Assembly (NCBI RefSeq): GCF_000002985.6
Contig: NC_003284.9
Span: 2,790,001 to 2,854,000, forward strand
DNA length: 64,000 nucleotides
Source: Caenorhabditis elegans
Taxonomy: Eukaryota; Nematoda; Chromadorea; Rhabditida; Rhabditidae
Direction: 5' to 3'
Made by a program: the position numbers and the translations under genes. Below the pieces are notes generated by a model. That model was not told where the DNA came from. It worked only from the letters and a program-made list of their open reading frames with translations, and searched no databases. Of this stretch, positions 1 through 12,239 are shown one piece after another. Within the stretch, counting starts at the first letter, position 1, and every line of letters begins with the position of its first letter.

Positions 1-123
1 GACATTCGAAGAATGTCCCTTGCCAAACGTGACCAGCTCACCAAACTGCACCTCCAAAAGCCTCCACCAGTACAAGTCGTCACTCCGGAAAAAAAGAGCA
101 AAAAGAATAGTAGCAAAAACGAG
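1..123 (+). CDS. Partial exon at left edge, unidentified protein
   Basis: The window opens inside an open frame. Frame 1 reads 41 codons from DIRRMSLAKRDQLTKL to a lysine-rich end, SKNE, followed by a good splice donor (GAG|GTAGGA) at 124. Frame 2 is also open, so the frame is not proven. The frame 1 product is basic and proline-containing, with no domain I recognise. The donor is in phase 0, the phase accepted by the common RhoGEF exon near 6605. It could therefore be an upstream alternative exon of that gene, or the end of an unrelated gene to the left. Whether ATG at 13 is a start or an internal Met cannot be decided here. Confidence 0.4.
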
Positions 124-3100
124 GTAGGAATTCATCATCATACAAGGGGCGCCCGTATGCCGTCAAATAGACACAACCAGAAGGACCTTTCTTATGATTC
201 ATTAGCGACGGTGCCAGGCTCTGTGCTTGGCCCAAAAAACGTACAAACTTTGCTTTGCAGCTGTTGAAAAACACAGTTCAGACCTGTGCGTGATTGTAAA
301 ATTGCAATTTGCAGAACAATTTTATAGACAGTTGAAGTTACTTGTTTCAGTATTAGGCCGTAGTGCATTTGAAAAATATGCAAACTGATTTATGCGTGTC
401 CCTTAAGTAGAGTAGAGTTTGTGGGGTATTGTGTTTAAATAGCCAGAAATTAGTCTGAATTTCATTAAGAGACTTTACGAAAAATTTGCGAAAATTTTTG
501 TCGGTTCAAAATTTCGAAAAAAAAAACGACCCAGTTTAAGCCATAATCTTGAATATATTGGTAGTTTATTTCACGTTATTCCGTTGACTAATTTTGGTGC
601 TTTTCAGTCACTTTTCGGCTTCAAATGCACCTTAATTAACAAAATAGCGTGAGATCATTTACCAATATATGCACTATAAAAGATGATAATTTTTAAAAAG
701 GCAAGTGGCCAAAATTGGAGATTTTTTCTAAAATTAGACCATTTTTTTCCGAAAGTTTGAATTGCGACAAAACATTTTTTTGAAACTTTTTTGAGCCGTT
801 CCATTACGAAATTCGTTCATTTGAGCATTTTTTGTGCTGATTTACTGAACCGTTGCTCCTTTTTTAACTTCGCCCAGCTCGTTTTTAACAAGTTATCAGT
901 ATTTGTTTGCAGATTCAGAATATACCTAATTGATAAGCATGTTTCAATCTAGGTGAACCAAGGTGCGTACATTTGTTTTGAAATTTGAATGCGAATTCAA
1001 AAAAACAATGACGTCATAATCAAGGAGTGGAAGAAACATCTGGTGGTTGTGAAGGTCGCACAACGGGGGGACACAGTTATCCGGTATGAGAAAGTTGCCC
1101 CGATTGGGGCTGCTTCTCATTTTGCTTTTCTTTTCGTTTTGCAATTCATTTATTTTTCCTTCTTCCTCTTCTTAGCCTTCTTCCGTTTGTTAAAGTTGAG
1201 ATTCTAGTTGGTCATAACTTCTTCTTTTTTCTCCTCTTTTTCCACTCACCACCCCCCAGGGGGTAAAAATAGGGCACTCACGTTTCACTATATATTTTTA
1301 TTTATTTCCAAGTTCCCACGCTCTCCGCCAAGATCCAGGATCCATGGCTAGAGCATTGTGCCAGAGTCATCACACTTTCGGCCGGTGAGACGACGGACGG
1401 ACGGACGGAGGATATTATCTTCCGTTATTTGAACAAATTACATACGCGAGAAGCATCTCTCAAGAACTTGTTGCGAGGCACTGTGCAACCGAGAAATTTG
1501 CTCGTTCATGATATGCTCCATCATTCGGTTGTTCTCACGCGAACACTCGAAAAACACTCATCTCTCTTTCTTACCCCCTCCGCCATCCTAGTCTAATGGG
1601 TTTCATGATACTGTTCTGTTGAATACGGCTTCGAACATCTCATAACCTTTCCCTTTGCTAGTTTTCAATTTCATCGCGGTCAACAAGTTTTGTAGCGTTA
1701 GCGTTTTTTTTTCCCGAAAATTGGACACGAATAGATGTTTCTTCTACACATGCGAGTTTGCCGAAATGTTGCTTTTTCTGACAATTTATAATTGTTTCAC
1801 AGAACTGTAGACGTTTCCAGATTGTAGAAAATTTTTTAACATTACAGAAAAACGTTCGACATTTCAAACCAAAGTCTCAGTTTTTCGATTATTCGTTCTG
1901 AGTGTATTGTTTTTTTTATTTTAAAATTTCGCAATTGACTCTCAAAACAATTCGCGTTGACCCGTACCCTGTCACCAGTTATAATGTGCCATGAAAAATC
2001 GGGTGGGCGACACACAAAACATGTGGAAGTACTTTTGACCAATCTGCTGAGGGTGGATCGGGTAGCGACAAAAAGTCGCGGGGTCGGTTGAAAATATTCG
2101 GTTGGAGACTCTTATTGCCCATCTGGCTTACCCGCTCAATTTTCTTCGATTCATTTGCATTTGATTTTCATCGTCGGTATTTCTTTTTTGATTTAAAAAT
2201 GTAATTTTTAGTTTTAAAAATCCACCTTATTCTAAATTTGTTCTCTGCTTGTTTTTGCAAACTTCGGTTGAATTTTTGAAAATTTATTGTTGAAAACAAT
2301 TTTTACTCTTGTCAATTCCTAACGAAATTGCTTGAAAATATATAATTTTTTTTTCGAAGTCCAAAATTATCATCGGCTAAAACTGAGTGATTGTCACATT
2401 TCGTATAACAAAATTTCAAAAATTTTTGAGTTGTTTACAATAATACTTATAATTTTATTTATTATCTATAAATTTATTTTTTTTTTTGGTATTTTATAAA
2501 TTTCCCTTCCGACGATACTCCACTTCAGAGATTCGCTTACTCCAAAATATTAAGTCAAGCAACATCCTACAAATTTTATATGAATACCAAACCATAGCAA
2601 CTGGTGCATTTTATGCATAAATATCGACTTCATATATGAGTCTTCAAGGAGTCGTTGCGAACCACATTTAGAATTCCAATTCCACAATGTTCAATATTTG
2701 TTGATTTCTTCAATTTTAAAGAGAAAAAAACAACCGCTTCATTTTCCACCACCAAATTAAAGCAGATCACTCGCGTTAATTCCTCTCTGAATTTTTCCCC
2801 CTCTGCTGCAGCTTCATTTTAGATTGTTTTCGTTAGAGCCGTTGTTTTTTTTCGTATATATAATGGAAGTGCTCTTTCTTTTCGATTCATTTTTTTTTCT
2901 TCCTCCGATAGAATAGATAGATAGAAAATAGGCAAAATCTGGCACTTTTTAGAAAAAAAAGTGACTCTAAAACTTCATAATTGCGTATACCTTCCTGAAG
3001 TTCAGAATTTATTTCAGAAGAATTTTGTTTTAGTAAAATTTGGCACCTTTAAGAAGGAGTATTAGTTCGAACCATTTTTCACATAGAGACCCGCGAAAAT

Positions 3101-4010
3101 GTGCTCAAATTAACGAATTTCATGATGCAACTTTTCAAACATCTTTCAAAAAAATGTTTTATGGCGGTTTGAGATTTTTAAAAAGTGGGCCAATTTTTCA
3201 TTCAAGAAAGTATGATAATTCAAAAAAAATCTATTTCCGAAACGGTGGAGTAACCAACATTAATGATTTCAGCTGAAGTTAGGTCTTATTTTCGAAATTT
3301 CAAATCGCCATAAAAAATTTTGGAATTTTTTTGTGAAATTTTATTACAAAATCGGTTTTTCAAAATTCTTCAAATTTCGGTTCTATACATCAAAAATTCA
3401 CCGAACCGTTACTCTTCCTTTAAAAAGTAATTTTAGTTACAGCCCTAAAAAGATGGGATAAAATTCCGTTGGTCAGTGCAAATCGGTATCCAATTTACGA
3501 GTCAAATAATCCTCGTGAATAGATGGAACGGCCGGTTAACTGCTGCCAGATGAGTTATATAAACATATCGGATGTCAGAACCTTTCTCGGCAAATCATAT
3601 CGCATCATCGTCATCCTCAGGGTCAACCGTTCAAGAGGCCAATTTCTTCTAATCCGCTATTAAAACCATAACACACACACATCTGCATGCATACCCGTAA
3701 GGGCAGTAAGAAAAACACCCCGACAGTGACCACCATTACTCCCCGCCAAAGCAAAACTGTGGTGTATTGGTGTTTGCGCGTCTGCGTCTCCTAATCTCGC
3801 GCTCACCCTCATTCTTCTTGCCTGCGCGCGTTCGTATTGCGTCGTCTCCTCCTCCCAAATCTCTCTGCTCCGCCCACCTCACACCATTTCCCAATTTTGC
3901 GGTCCAGTCAAACTGACGGTCTCTTCGAACTTTTCACTTGAAAACTTTAAATATATTTACTATCTTATTCTGATCACCTACCAGCAACTCTGGAGCACCA
4001 GACCGCTTTT
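124..4010. other. Upstream and intronic DNA of the RhoGEF locus
   Basis: Mostly AT-rich non-coding sequence. About 600-860 and 3035-3430 are copies of a dispersed repeat (family 3, recognised by AAAATGTGCTCAAAT followed by an ACGAATTTC-like segment). About 3660-3900 is less AT-rich, with CA-rich, GCGC and pyrimidine-rich blocks and the string CTGCGTCTC at 3782, which resembles C. elegans core promoters. It lies just upstream of the first ATG exon at 4011. Confidence 0.5.
1312..1596 (+). other. Open frame without start, possible exon
   Basis: A 93-codon stretch with no stop runs in one frame from about 1315 to a TAA at 1594-1596, preceded by an acceptor-like TTTCCAAG. It starts PTLSAKIQDPWLEHC and has fairly balanced codon use. 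Against it: it lacks an ATG, contains a GACG tandem run (1390-1408), ends in pyrimidine-rich promoter-like DNA, and its phase fits neither the exon at the left edge nor the RhoGEF exons. I do not recognise it. It is either a terminal exon of a gene whose other exons I missed, or chance. Confidence 0.2.
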
Positions 4011-7000
4011 ATGAAGCGAACACTTCCAAGGTTCCTGTCGTTCCGGCGCTCAAAGCGTAGGCTCATCACTTCAGTATCCGCACCGTTAATTGTGATGAAT
4101 TATCATGATGGCCATCAATATGAGGTGAGTATTAAGGTTAAGAAAAATATTTCGAGGAAATGTTGCACTAGTCTGCGCGGCTTTCTTCTCAAACTCCAAA
4201 ATTCAAAATTTTTGAATAGATGCCTAAAATCTACTTAGCATTCGGTGTAGTTGATCCAATTTCCTAATACTTTTTGTTGACTGCCTCCTTTTGTCCATGT
4301 TTACCCTTTATCAAAATCCTCCTCTTGACATTTTTTGTTGCCTCCGCAAAGAAGTTTTAATTCGCGAGAGCACAAACAGTATTGCAGGGCAAAGAACTAG
4401 TTGCAAGATTGATACCTGTCGATAATATCATAATCTGTTAGTTTAGTTAGTGTTGCAAGATAAAATAGTCAATGTCAATTATAAAAGGAAAGTGCCGACG
4501 ACGATAGCATAGCCAATTCTTCTTTCCAGGGTCTTGCGATAAGGGTCTTGTTTGGCAATGCCCTGTGAACACCCGATGATAGCTTTGTGTTTAACTTAGA
4601 TAGGTAGATAGGTGGATTTTAGAAAATTTCCATGTCAGTTTTCTATTTTTCAAAATCAGTGAGAAGTCTGCTCTGTCAATGAGAAGAACCACCCTTTGTT
4701 TATTTGCATTGTAATTTCCACGTTCATTACATGTATCTGAATCTCCTGTTTTGGCATAATCAAATAGGAGTGTAATAAATAAAGGGGTAGAGTTGACTAG
4801 AGGAGAAATTGATTTTATCACTCTTGCCATCAGTGATTGATATAGGCAATGAGAAATGCAGAAATGTAGGGATATGACAATATTACTGAGAAAAGGCAAA
4901 CAGTAAAGATAATTGACCCTTGGTCGAATTGTTTCTTTCTTTCTACGTGCGTGTGTTTCTCACTGCACTGCGGTGCCAACGATTTGCGTAGCTCATCTTG
5001 AGTACCCAATACACGTACGTATGTACAATAAGTGACAAGCACAGAGCAACCACTCAGCTATTCTCCTCTTCATTTAGTTTCTTCCAGTAGTGCCCCCTGA
5101 AACATGCGGTCCTTACGAAAATTGGTTATGAAAATGAATGGAATATGGGAGGAAATGTCTTAGGAAAAGTAACAAACAGAAAATCCATACGGTTGGGCGT
5201 CTTTGGCAAATGGCCCGAAACGTTTTCATTTCCCATTGTTAAACCACTTTCATTTTCGCGCTTTTGATAGGCTATCGTTTTCCAATTTCTCTCACTCAGT
5301 CGCCTTTGATGGCGTGCGCGCGCAGTTGTAAACGTTTAAGGTAACAAACGGGCTATAAAAACATTTTCCATACTAAGATTGACAAACCGCCGTCGGGCCC
5401 TCATCATGTGAAAATGGCGATCCAAGTTTGAAAGGGGGCACTGAATGAACACGTTTTGTTTGAAATATGAAGTCGTTTGGGTTGTGGTAGTGTTAGTGTG
5501 GCAAACGATAAAAATCTGTCCACAAATATGCCGGCTATTTGTTTTAGTACACACAAGACGACGAAAAATAAAAACTTTGAAGTCTTAGGAAGTCGTTTGA
5601 AGTTTGTTTTTTTACGAAGAAGTCGACCATGAGGGTGTCAAGCTTTGCCAACGATCGTTGTCTCAAAGTAACTCAAAGTAATTACGGGTTGTCCCTCTGA
5701 GGAGGATCTTGAAATGGCATCACCATCATCAAGATGCGGAGAAAAATATAGGTGGACACATCCAAATGCTGCCGTACGTCTCCATGTTAATTAAACTGAC
5801 ATTCAAATATGTCCTTTCAAGGCCCATCCTTCCTTCTCAATCCTCGCCGCTTACCCTTAAATGTTATACGTGTGGAGCAAAATGAGAAAGACAAGGAAAA
5901 AAATGAATCGTCAGTAGCACAGATTTAGGTGTTTCGCTAATTGTTTGCGTTTAGAATTGGTGATGATTTTTTTCTTGTTGCGCGAAGGCAAAGTTTGAAC
6001 AGTTATTCTTTCCTTGTTCTCCTTATCATCGACCTTTCTTCACATCTGCTTTTACAAAATCAATGTCGCTGCCTGTACTTCAGAAGAAGTATGGGTTTTG
6101 GGGCTCTGTATTCTCAAAATATTGCTTCTTGTGGACTATGGTTAAAAAGCGTCGCGATAAGGAAGCTGTCGTCAAAATTCAGCAGAAGGTACCAGTTGCT
6201 GTCGGACACCCCTCCCCCCCCCCGCCAGCCTGTGCGCTTCGTATCGCTTTTCGCGCGTTCAATCTCAACACCCAATCAAATAATTGTTGTCAAACAAGGC
6301 ATGACAGATCAATTTAGAGATAACGACGTCGACAAAATTGCAAACATTGTGTGTACTATTGTTGCACACTTTCCGATAATGACCAGCCCACCCGCTTCCT
6401 GACGATTGCTCAAAATGTGTTAAAAAGGCCCTTGGGACCCGTATGGCATACTACATTTTGCTCGATTATTAGCCGCCATTAGTCGCTATTTTCAAAACCC
6501 GCGCGCGCGGCTTCAAAGAAAAAGACAATCATAAGAAGGGGTTCTTCATGGAACATATATAGTGAAATTGATTGCAGTGTTATGCAATTTCTCAGGTTTT
6601 TCAGCTCGACAGCAAAGATGTCCCTAGCTGCTCGGGAGAATCGACACCAGCCGGAACACTCAGCCCAAGACGAGAGACTCGAGAAGTGACGAATGCGTTT
6701 GATGAAATGGTATTTGATTTATTTCTTGTCTAGATATGTATCTGAAACTGATAATTTACAGATTGCGACCGAAATCAGTTATGTTGCCGATTTGAAAGAT
6801 ATCATTATTCACTACTTGGAGCCATTTGAGGCGACTGAAAATCAGAATAGTCTACCAGACACACTTCGTGGAAAGCCTGACTGTCTCTTTGGCAATGTTC
6901 GTGAGCTCTACAAATTCCATCATAGAACTGTGCTGGAAGATTTGGTTGCCGCGAGATCTACAGCTGAGATGTGTCGTGTTTTGATGCAGCATCGCAATCA

Positions 7001-8770
7001 GTAAGTTTGGGAACAGAATATACAAGGAAACCAGGGGCGTGGGAGCAATTGATGTTTGGCGAATACCGAAAATTGGAAAAAAAACAAGCAATTGCCGATC
7101 GCCGAAAAATTCCGTCCCCTACAGAGACCTTCCTTTTTCTCATCGTTGTGTCGAATTTTTTTGAAATTTACACAAAAATGTAGAGAAATATTCGCACTTT
7201 CTGTAGGCAATTTCAATATTGCTTAAAAATTTTTCGTTTTGTTCAAAGTGTAATCTTCAGAAAACACAAATATTTGTCTATATTTTCATATAAATTTTCA
7301 AGAAAGTTCTACACAACAATGAGAAAAAAGAAATTTTGTAAATGTTGTTTTCGTAAAAAAAAACCAAGTACCGCACATCTCTGGTCCCCTAAAGCCCTTC
7401 TACCATCCCCTAGAGAAAAAATAACATTGTTTTTTCAGAATCTATGTCACTTATCGAACCTACTGCCAAATTCACGGATCAAATCAAAAAGTTCGTGATT
7501 CTGTAAAAAATCACCCATTCTTCAAAGAGTGCCAACGAAATGCCAATCACAACATGGACATGAGCTCCTACCTCTTGAAACCCATTCAACGCATAATGAA
7601 ATACCAACTTCTACTTGGAAATATTATGGACGACTGCCCAGCAGATGTTCGGGATGAAGTCGCAATGACTCGTGACAGTATGGTTGAGCTTCTCAATCAA
7701 ATTGACGCCTCTATGCAACAACTCCACATTTCCGGATACAATGGAGATCTGAAATCGCTCGGACTGCTTCGTCTTCAAACGGAATGCGATGTGTTCACCT
7801 ACAATAGGAAGAAGAAGGCCAAGCTGTCACGTGCTCAGAAAAGATTCATCTTCTTTTTTGATGGAGCCGTTATGTTCTGCAAGAAACGCGTCAGCAATCC
7901 AGGAACTACTCTCAACTCGGAGCCTGAATACTTTGAGCACAAGTTCTGTATTCCGGTAAATTTTTCAGATTTCGAGAATTCATAATACCAGTGGTTTTTT
8001 CAGATCATCTCTCTGGGCTACGATACATCTTCTCGCACTGGCGCCTCACGATTTGAAGTTTGGGACGACGCGAAAACCGACGCCTACGTCATTGAAACTA
8101 TTGATCAAACGGCTCGCACCAAATGGATTCAGCGTCTCGGAAAAAGTGAGACTGCACAAGACGCTTGCCTGGAAAACAGGCAAAGGCCAAAGAGCTGGGC
8201 GAGCACTGTGTCGAACGAGAGTTCGTGCTCGTCGAGCACCCGTGAATCGGACAGCACTGATAGCACAATGGACACCAATGGGAATACACAGACGACGCAA
8301 GTGGACGTTCCTTACTCGCCAACGTTGGACAGTTCAATTGATTTATCCGTTAGTTTTATTTTTTTTTTAATTTGAAGGTAGAGTAGCGCCAGTGGCCATT
8401 TGGCAAACTGCCAAAATTAAAAAAAAAAGAGCTTTTAAGAAAATCCAGAGCAATGTCGCATGTTCCGACCCCTCTTATTACTAATAATTAAAACAAAATT
8501 GAAGTATAAAAATCGTAGAAAAACTTTTTTTGGTCGATTTCAAAAAGATTTCAACAGTGGCAAAAACTCCATAATTGCCACTGTTTCTATGATATTTGGT
8601 CATTTTGGCACTATTGGAGTGTTTTCTAATCAATTACCTAACTGACGCTACAGCTTTGATAAAAACATAAGAAAAAAAAACAAAATTATATAAAGTTTCA
8701 GATGGACACTACCACACCGCTCAGAACATCTGAAATCAACAATGAAGTGGAGCTTGTCGATAGCTGTTAA
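4011..8770 (+). CDS. tag-52: Rho guanine nucleotide exchange factor (DH-PH)
   Basis: Predicted Rho-family GEF that exchanges GDP for GTP on Rho/Rac/Cdc42-type GTPases at membranes. Exons: 4011-4124, 6605-6709 (or from 6596), 6762-7000, 7439-7955, 8004-8348, 8702-8770; all phases join, giving about 462 residues. The DH domain begins near FDEMIATEISYVADLKD (about residue 69) and contains the conserved helix SSYLLKPIQRIMKYQLLL. A PH domain follows (RFIFFFDGAVMFCKKR, then ending at TARTKWIQRLGK). The tail is Ser/Thr-rich and ends VELVDSC. No SH3, spectrin or CH domain is visible, so it is a small Dbl/MCF2-type GEF. The symbol rests on my memory that tag-52 is a small X-linked RhoGEF on the same cosmid as tsp-17, which also appears in this window. 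The function call is firm, the name less so. Confidence 0.8.
6063..6188 (+). CDS. tag-52: Alternative first exon of the RhoGEF
   Basis: A second ATG exon of 42 codons lies in the intron between the 4011 exon and the common exon. It starts MSLPVLQKKYGFWGSVF, continues through a basic stretch (VKKRRDKEAVVKIQQK) and ends at AAG|GTACCA in phase 0, the phase required by the next exon. The encoded N-terminus is unrelated to the 38 residues of the 4011 exon, so the isoforms would differ only ahead of the DH domain. Separate promoters are implied. The hydrophobic/aromatic start followed by a basic cluster might affect membrane location, which is inference. Confidence 0.55.
8374..8660. repeat. Small inverted-terminal repeat element (family 1)
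   Basis: Lies in the last intron of the RhoGEF. It begins AAGGTAGAGTAGCGCCAGTGG and ends CTAACTGACGCTAC, the inverted, diverged form of the same terminus. Another full copy is at 61681-61890, and single termini recur at about 21507, 29824, 37292 and 43797. No coding capacity. It looks like a non-autonomous DNA transposon (MITE). Confidence 0.6.
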
Positions 8771-9231
8771 AACACGTTAAAACTATCAATTATTGACATT
8801 GAATTATTGAATTTGTAAAAAAAAAAGAGTTCAAATCCTCCCAACCTCCGTTTTATATATTTTAAATATACTATTTTCTGAACCAGTTCCAATGGTTTCC
8901 TGTTCAACTCTCTAATGCCCTCTCCTATGGTTTGCGGGTATCAACTATCACTAGATAGGCGTTCTTCTTCTTTTTTTTTAAATGTAACGGTAACACTTTG
9001 TTAACTAAAATAGTGACAGTGTGCTCATTATCTCCCACTCTTTGTTTTTACTGTCTAGATTGTTTATGTCGCCTCGTTTTTTTTCCTTCCTTCCCCCCGG
9101 TTATCAGCCGGTCTGTGAATCTGTACGAGTTTTTTTTTTCGTAGCTTACTACCAGTTTTCTCCCTCCACCGTCATTCAATGAGTATTCACTAACATTTTT
9201 AAAATTTTAATCTTTGTATTTCATCTCTTCC

Positions 9232-9237
9232 AATAAA
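9232..9237 (+). terminator. Likely polyadenylation signal of the RhoGEF
   Basis: AATAAA about 460 bases after the RhoGEF stop at 8770, in a T-rich context and before any other gene. It is the first canonical hexamer I see downstream, but a weaker closer site cannot be excluded. Confidence 0.45.
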
Positions 9238-11862
9238 TTTAATTTTTAAACGTTGTTGCTTTTTTTAGTTACACATTTAAAACTGGATTTTTTTCACGAA
9301 AAACTATGCTTCAAATTTTTCCGATCTCATGTTGATTTTGTTGAGTTTTATAGAACTTGGGAACATTTTGAGACCTTTTCGCGATTATATATATTGGCAA
9401 GGAACTTGATTTTTTCATTCAAAAAAATTTAATTTCCGAATTGTGGAAATATTCTAATCAAACACTTCCTATCATTTGCCATTGTTTTAAAAATTTCTAA
9501 AATAAATTTGAAATAATGTTTTGGCTGACAGTTGTTACATGGATTTTGTCAAAAAATTCCAATTTTTTTTCGAAAAAGACATTTCTCCTCAAGGTCTCAA
9601 AATGTTCCCATATTTATAAAACCGAAGAAAAACAAAATTAGACACGGAAAAAAGCTCTTATGAAACATATTGTGAATCATTGATTTTCGAGAAAAAATGA
9701 CCTGGAAGCAATTTTTTTAGAAAGTTGTCAATTGCCAATTTCCGAGTTATTGATAAATTTCAGGCCAGTTTTAAGGATTTTTCAAATGTGAAAAACTTGA
9801 AAAACAAGGCGCAATAAGTAATTTTTTTTTTTTGTCTAAATTCTTGGCGCCCATAGTTATTGTAAATCTTATTATTGTGAAACTACTATGTATAAATACC
9901 CGTACAGAGTTATTTGATGAGATTTTTTTTAAAGGAAACATGCCTGTAAATTTTGTAACGAAAACTCAATCGGTTGCTCAGAAATAAGCTCAGAAGCAGT
10001 GTGGAAACGAAAAATAGAGTTAAGACTCGAACAAATTCTTCTATAAAACGGCTCAAAAAACAATTCCGAATTGCCTAAAGTACCAGAATGTAGAATTATG
10101 TTTGATGCACCACTTTGGAACATATAGAGAAGCCAGTAACTTCAAAACGGGATTTAAAGTGCACACTTTTTTTCCGAAAAATCGAAATTTTCCTGAACAT
10201 TTTCGAAAATAGCAACCAAATAAATTGTAGGTATATAGGTGTTTTGGAATAATGAATCCGATTCTAGCACTAGCTTCCCGCAAAAAAAATCGGAAATGTC
10301 TGAAACTCCAAAAAATCAGGAGTTTTCCCATAGCAGTTGAGAGCTACAATGCCGGCTATAAAGGTTTTTCGTGAATTTTGGGCTGTGTTTAAATAACCAT
10401 AACTCCAAAACTAAAAATTATTTTTAAAAACTCTTAACTAACAAATTGTTGGTCATAATGTTGTTCACATTGTTTGGTAGGTTTTATTTCATAAAAATTT
10501 CCTTAAAAAAATGTTACAGCGGCAGACATCTGGCGAGTCGATTTTTGACCTTGCATCCGAAATTGGCTCTACTTGAAATTGATTAATTTAAAATGCGTGA
10601 TTTTTTGAGAAGTTTCAATACGAAATTTGTTCGTTTGAGCACATTTTCAGTCTGCCAAGCAGCCTCTAATAAATGCCGAGTGTGGCGACTCCGCCCCTTT
10701 TTCGCGTTTTTTCGCGTTTTTTTTGGCTTGCGAAAAAATGTCCCCTTTCGTTTTCGTTAATAACTCCAGAGCCGTGTGACTTCATGTTCTAATATTTGAA
10801 ATCCTACTAGAAATATTTTGCCCCACGGTGGAGCAAAAAACGGCACTAAGTTCGGAGCAAAATTGAGCCCAGGACGGCTTTCCCCAGTTTGAAAAAATTT
10901 TTTGTTGCTCTTTTTACCCCCAAAAAAGCATGTTTTAATTGAATTAAAATTCGGGTTTTGCTCTGTTTTGTTTCAAACTCATGTGCAAGATACTACTCAG
11001 AGAGACTGATTTTTTGAAAAAAAAGTTTGAGTTTCTAAGTGCAAATGGAAAAAAGTTGTGATAAAACAAAAGGCCAAAAAATGACATTTTGCCAAAAAAA
11101 ATTTTTTTCCGAAAAAGTAGTTTTTCGTCATTATCTCAAGTTCTACTTCATCTTTTTTGATATTTTTTTTGTTTACCCCACGTACAAAAGTACGCTGAAC
11201 ACGATTTTTAACTCAGAATTGGAAAAAGTTCTATGAGTCGGCCGAGCAAGACGAATAAGCGCCAAATTTTGCACACTTCCCCTATTTCGCGAATCTACTT
11301 TTTCAATCATAACTCGGTCAGTTTTCAATTTTCTTAGTTTTCCAAAAATTGACGTGTAGGTCTCATCAAGACGCATCGAGACATATAAAATTTGTAAAAA
11401 GTTCAGTGGGAAAATTTTTCAAGAAAAAAATAATTCAAAAATTTAGTACTGGGGGGAGTGGTTTCCTGGGTCTCTTGAACATTTTTTCCGCTAAAGTTTT
11501 GCGGAATGTATTTTTGATTCATAGTTTTTGATTTTATCTAATGGAAGATGAAGTTTCGTCGCACTAGAAATACTCTGCCAAGAGATATTATTTTTATTAA
11601 TTTTCAGGCCAAAACTTGTTTTTTTCTATACATCTGTCTGTGTACAAGATATAGCCCTCAACTGTACGTCTCCTTTTTGGGAAATCAATAATGAGTACAA
11701 TCCTGTAATAAAATTTTCAAAAATTCGTTTTCCCACTGACATATCAGTAATAAACGGTTTTCGAACGCCTTTTCTCAAAATGTAATTATTGAAGAAAGCG
11801 GAATCGAAAAACGACTCCCTCCAGAAATTTCTCTTCCCTACATCCCAGTTTTGAGTTGTCTC

Positions 11863-11931
11863 CCGCATGGCCGAGTGGTTAGTGCGTATGACTGCAGAAA
11901 TTTTGGTAGTTGGTTCAATTCTACCAAGTGA
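11863..11931 (+). pseudogene. tRNA-like remnant with A and B boxes
   Basis: TGGCCGAGTGG matches a Pol III A box as seen in tRNA-Ser/Leu, and GGTTCAATTCT 45 bases later is close to the B box. TTGGTAG and CTACCAA around the B box pair in a 7-bp stem. The part between does not fold into an anticodon stem and there is no acceptor stem, so this is not a functional tRNA. A T-run follows within 15 bases, as at a Pol III terminator. Probably a tRNA-derived repeat. Confidence 0.4.
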
Positions 11932-12152
11932 TAATTTTTTTTGTTTTTTGTGAGTAATCGGGATTCGAATAGAAATACTCGATTTTATACAAAATATGGG
12001 TACGTCTCCCCTAATATAAAGCCTCCTCAAACTTCAATCAATCAAAACTCAGCTTTAACTGATTCATCGGGTGCATCCGTTTTTGGTCAAACCGAACTCA
12101 AAAATTAAGAAGACTCCCATTGACCTACTGAAATTTTCACGAACCCTCTAAC

Positions 12153-12239
12153 AGGTTCGAGGCGAAGCCGAGAACCTACGCCCGGCAAGGGGACTTGCCT
12201 TACACCCCCTACAACTGGCGGGCCCGCAGGGCCCGCTAG
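12153..12239. repeat. Cluster of three GC-rich hairpins
   Basis: Three consecutive short palindromes lie in a GC island inside AT-rich DNA. 12153-12177 has arms AGGTTCGAGGC and GCCGAGAACCT. 12184-12199 has arms GGCAAG and CTTGCC. 12215-12239 has arms CTGGCGGGCCC and GGGCCCGCTAG. Loops are 3 to 4 bases. Similar GC islands occur elsewhere in the window (28.5, 36.5 and 53.7 kb), suggesting a mobile or repeated origin. Confidence 0.55.

Noticed and set aside
5941..6402. 153-codon plus-strand open frame
   Set aside because: Overlaps the alternative RhoGEF exon in another frame, starts on a non-ATG codon and runs into repeat-rich intron; composition is not coding-like.
11863..11931. Functional tRNA-Ser or tRNA-Leu gene
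   Set aside because: A and B boxes are present, but no acceptor stem or anticodon stem can be formed.
11626..12030. 134-codon minus-strand open frame
   Set aside because: Runs across the tRNA-like remnant and surrounding repeat DNA, with no splice context or recognisable domain.
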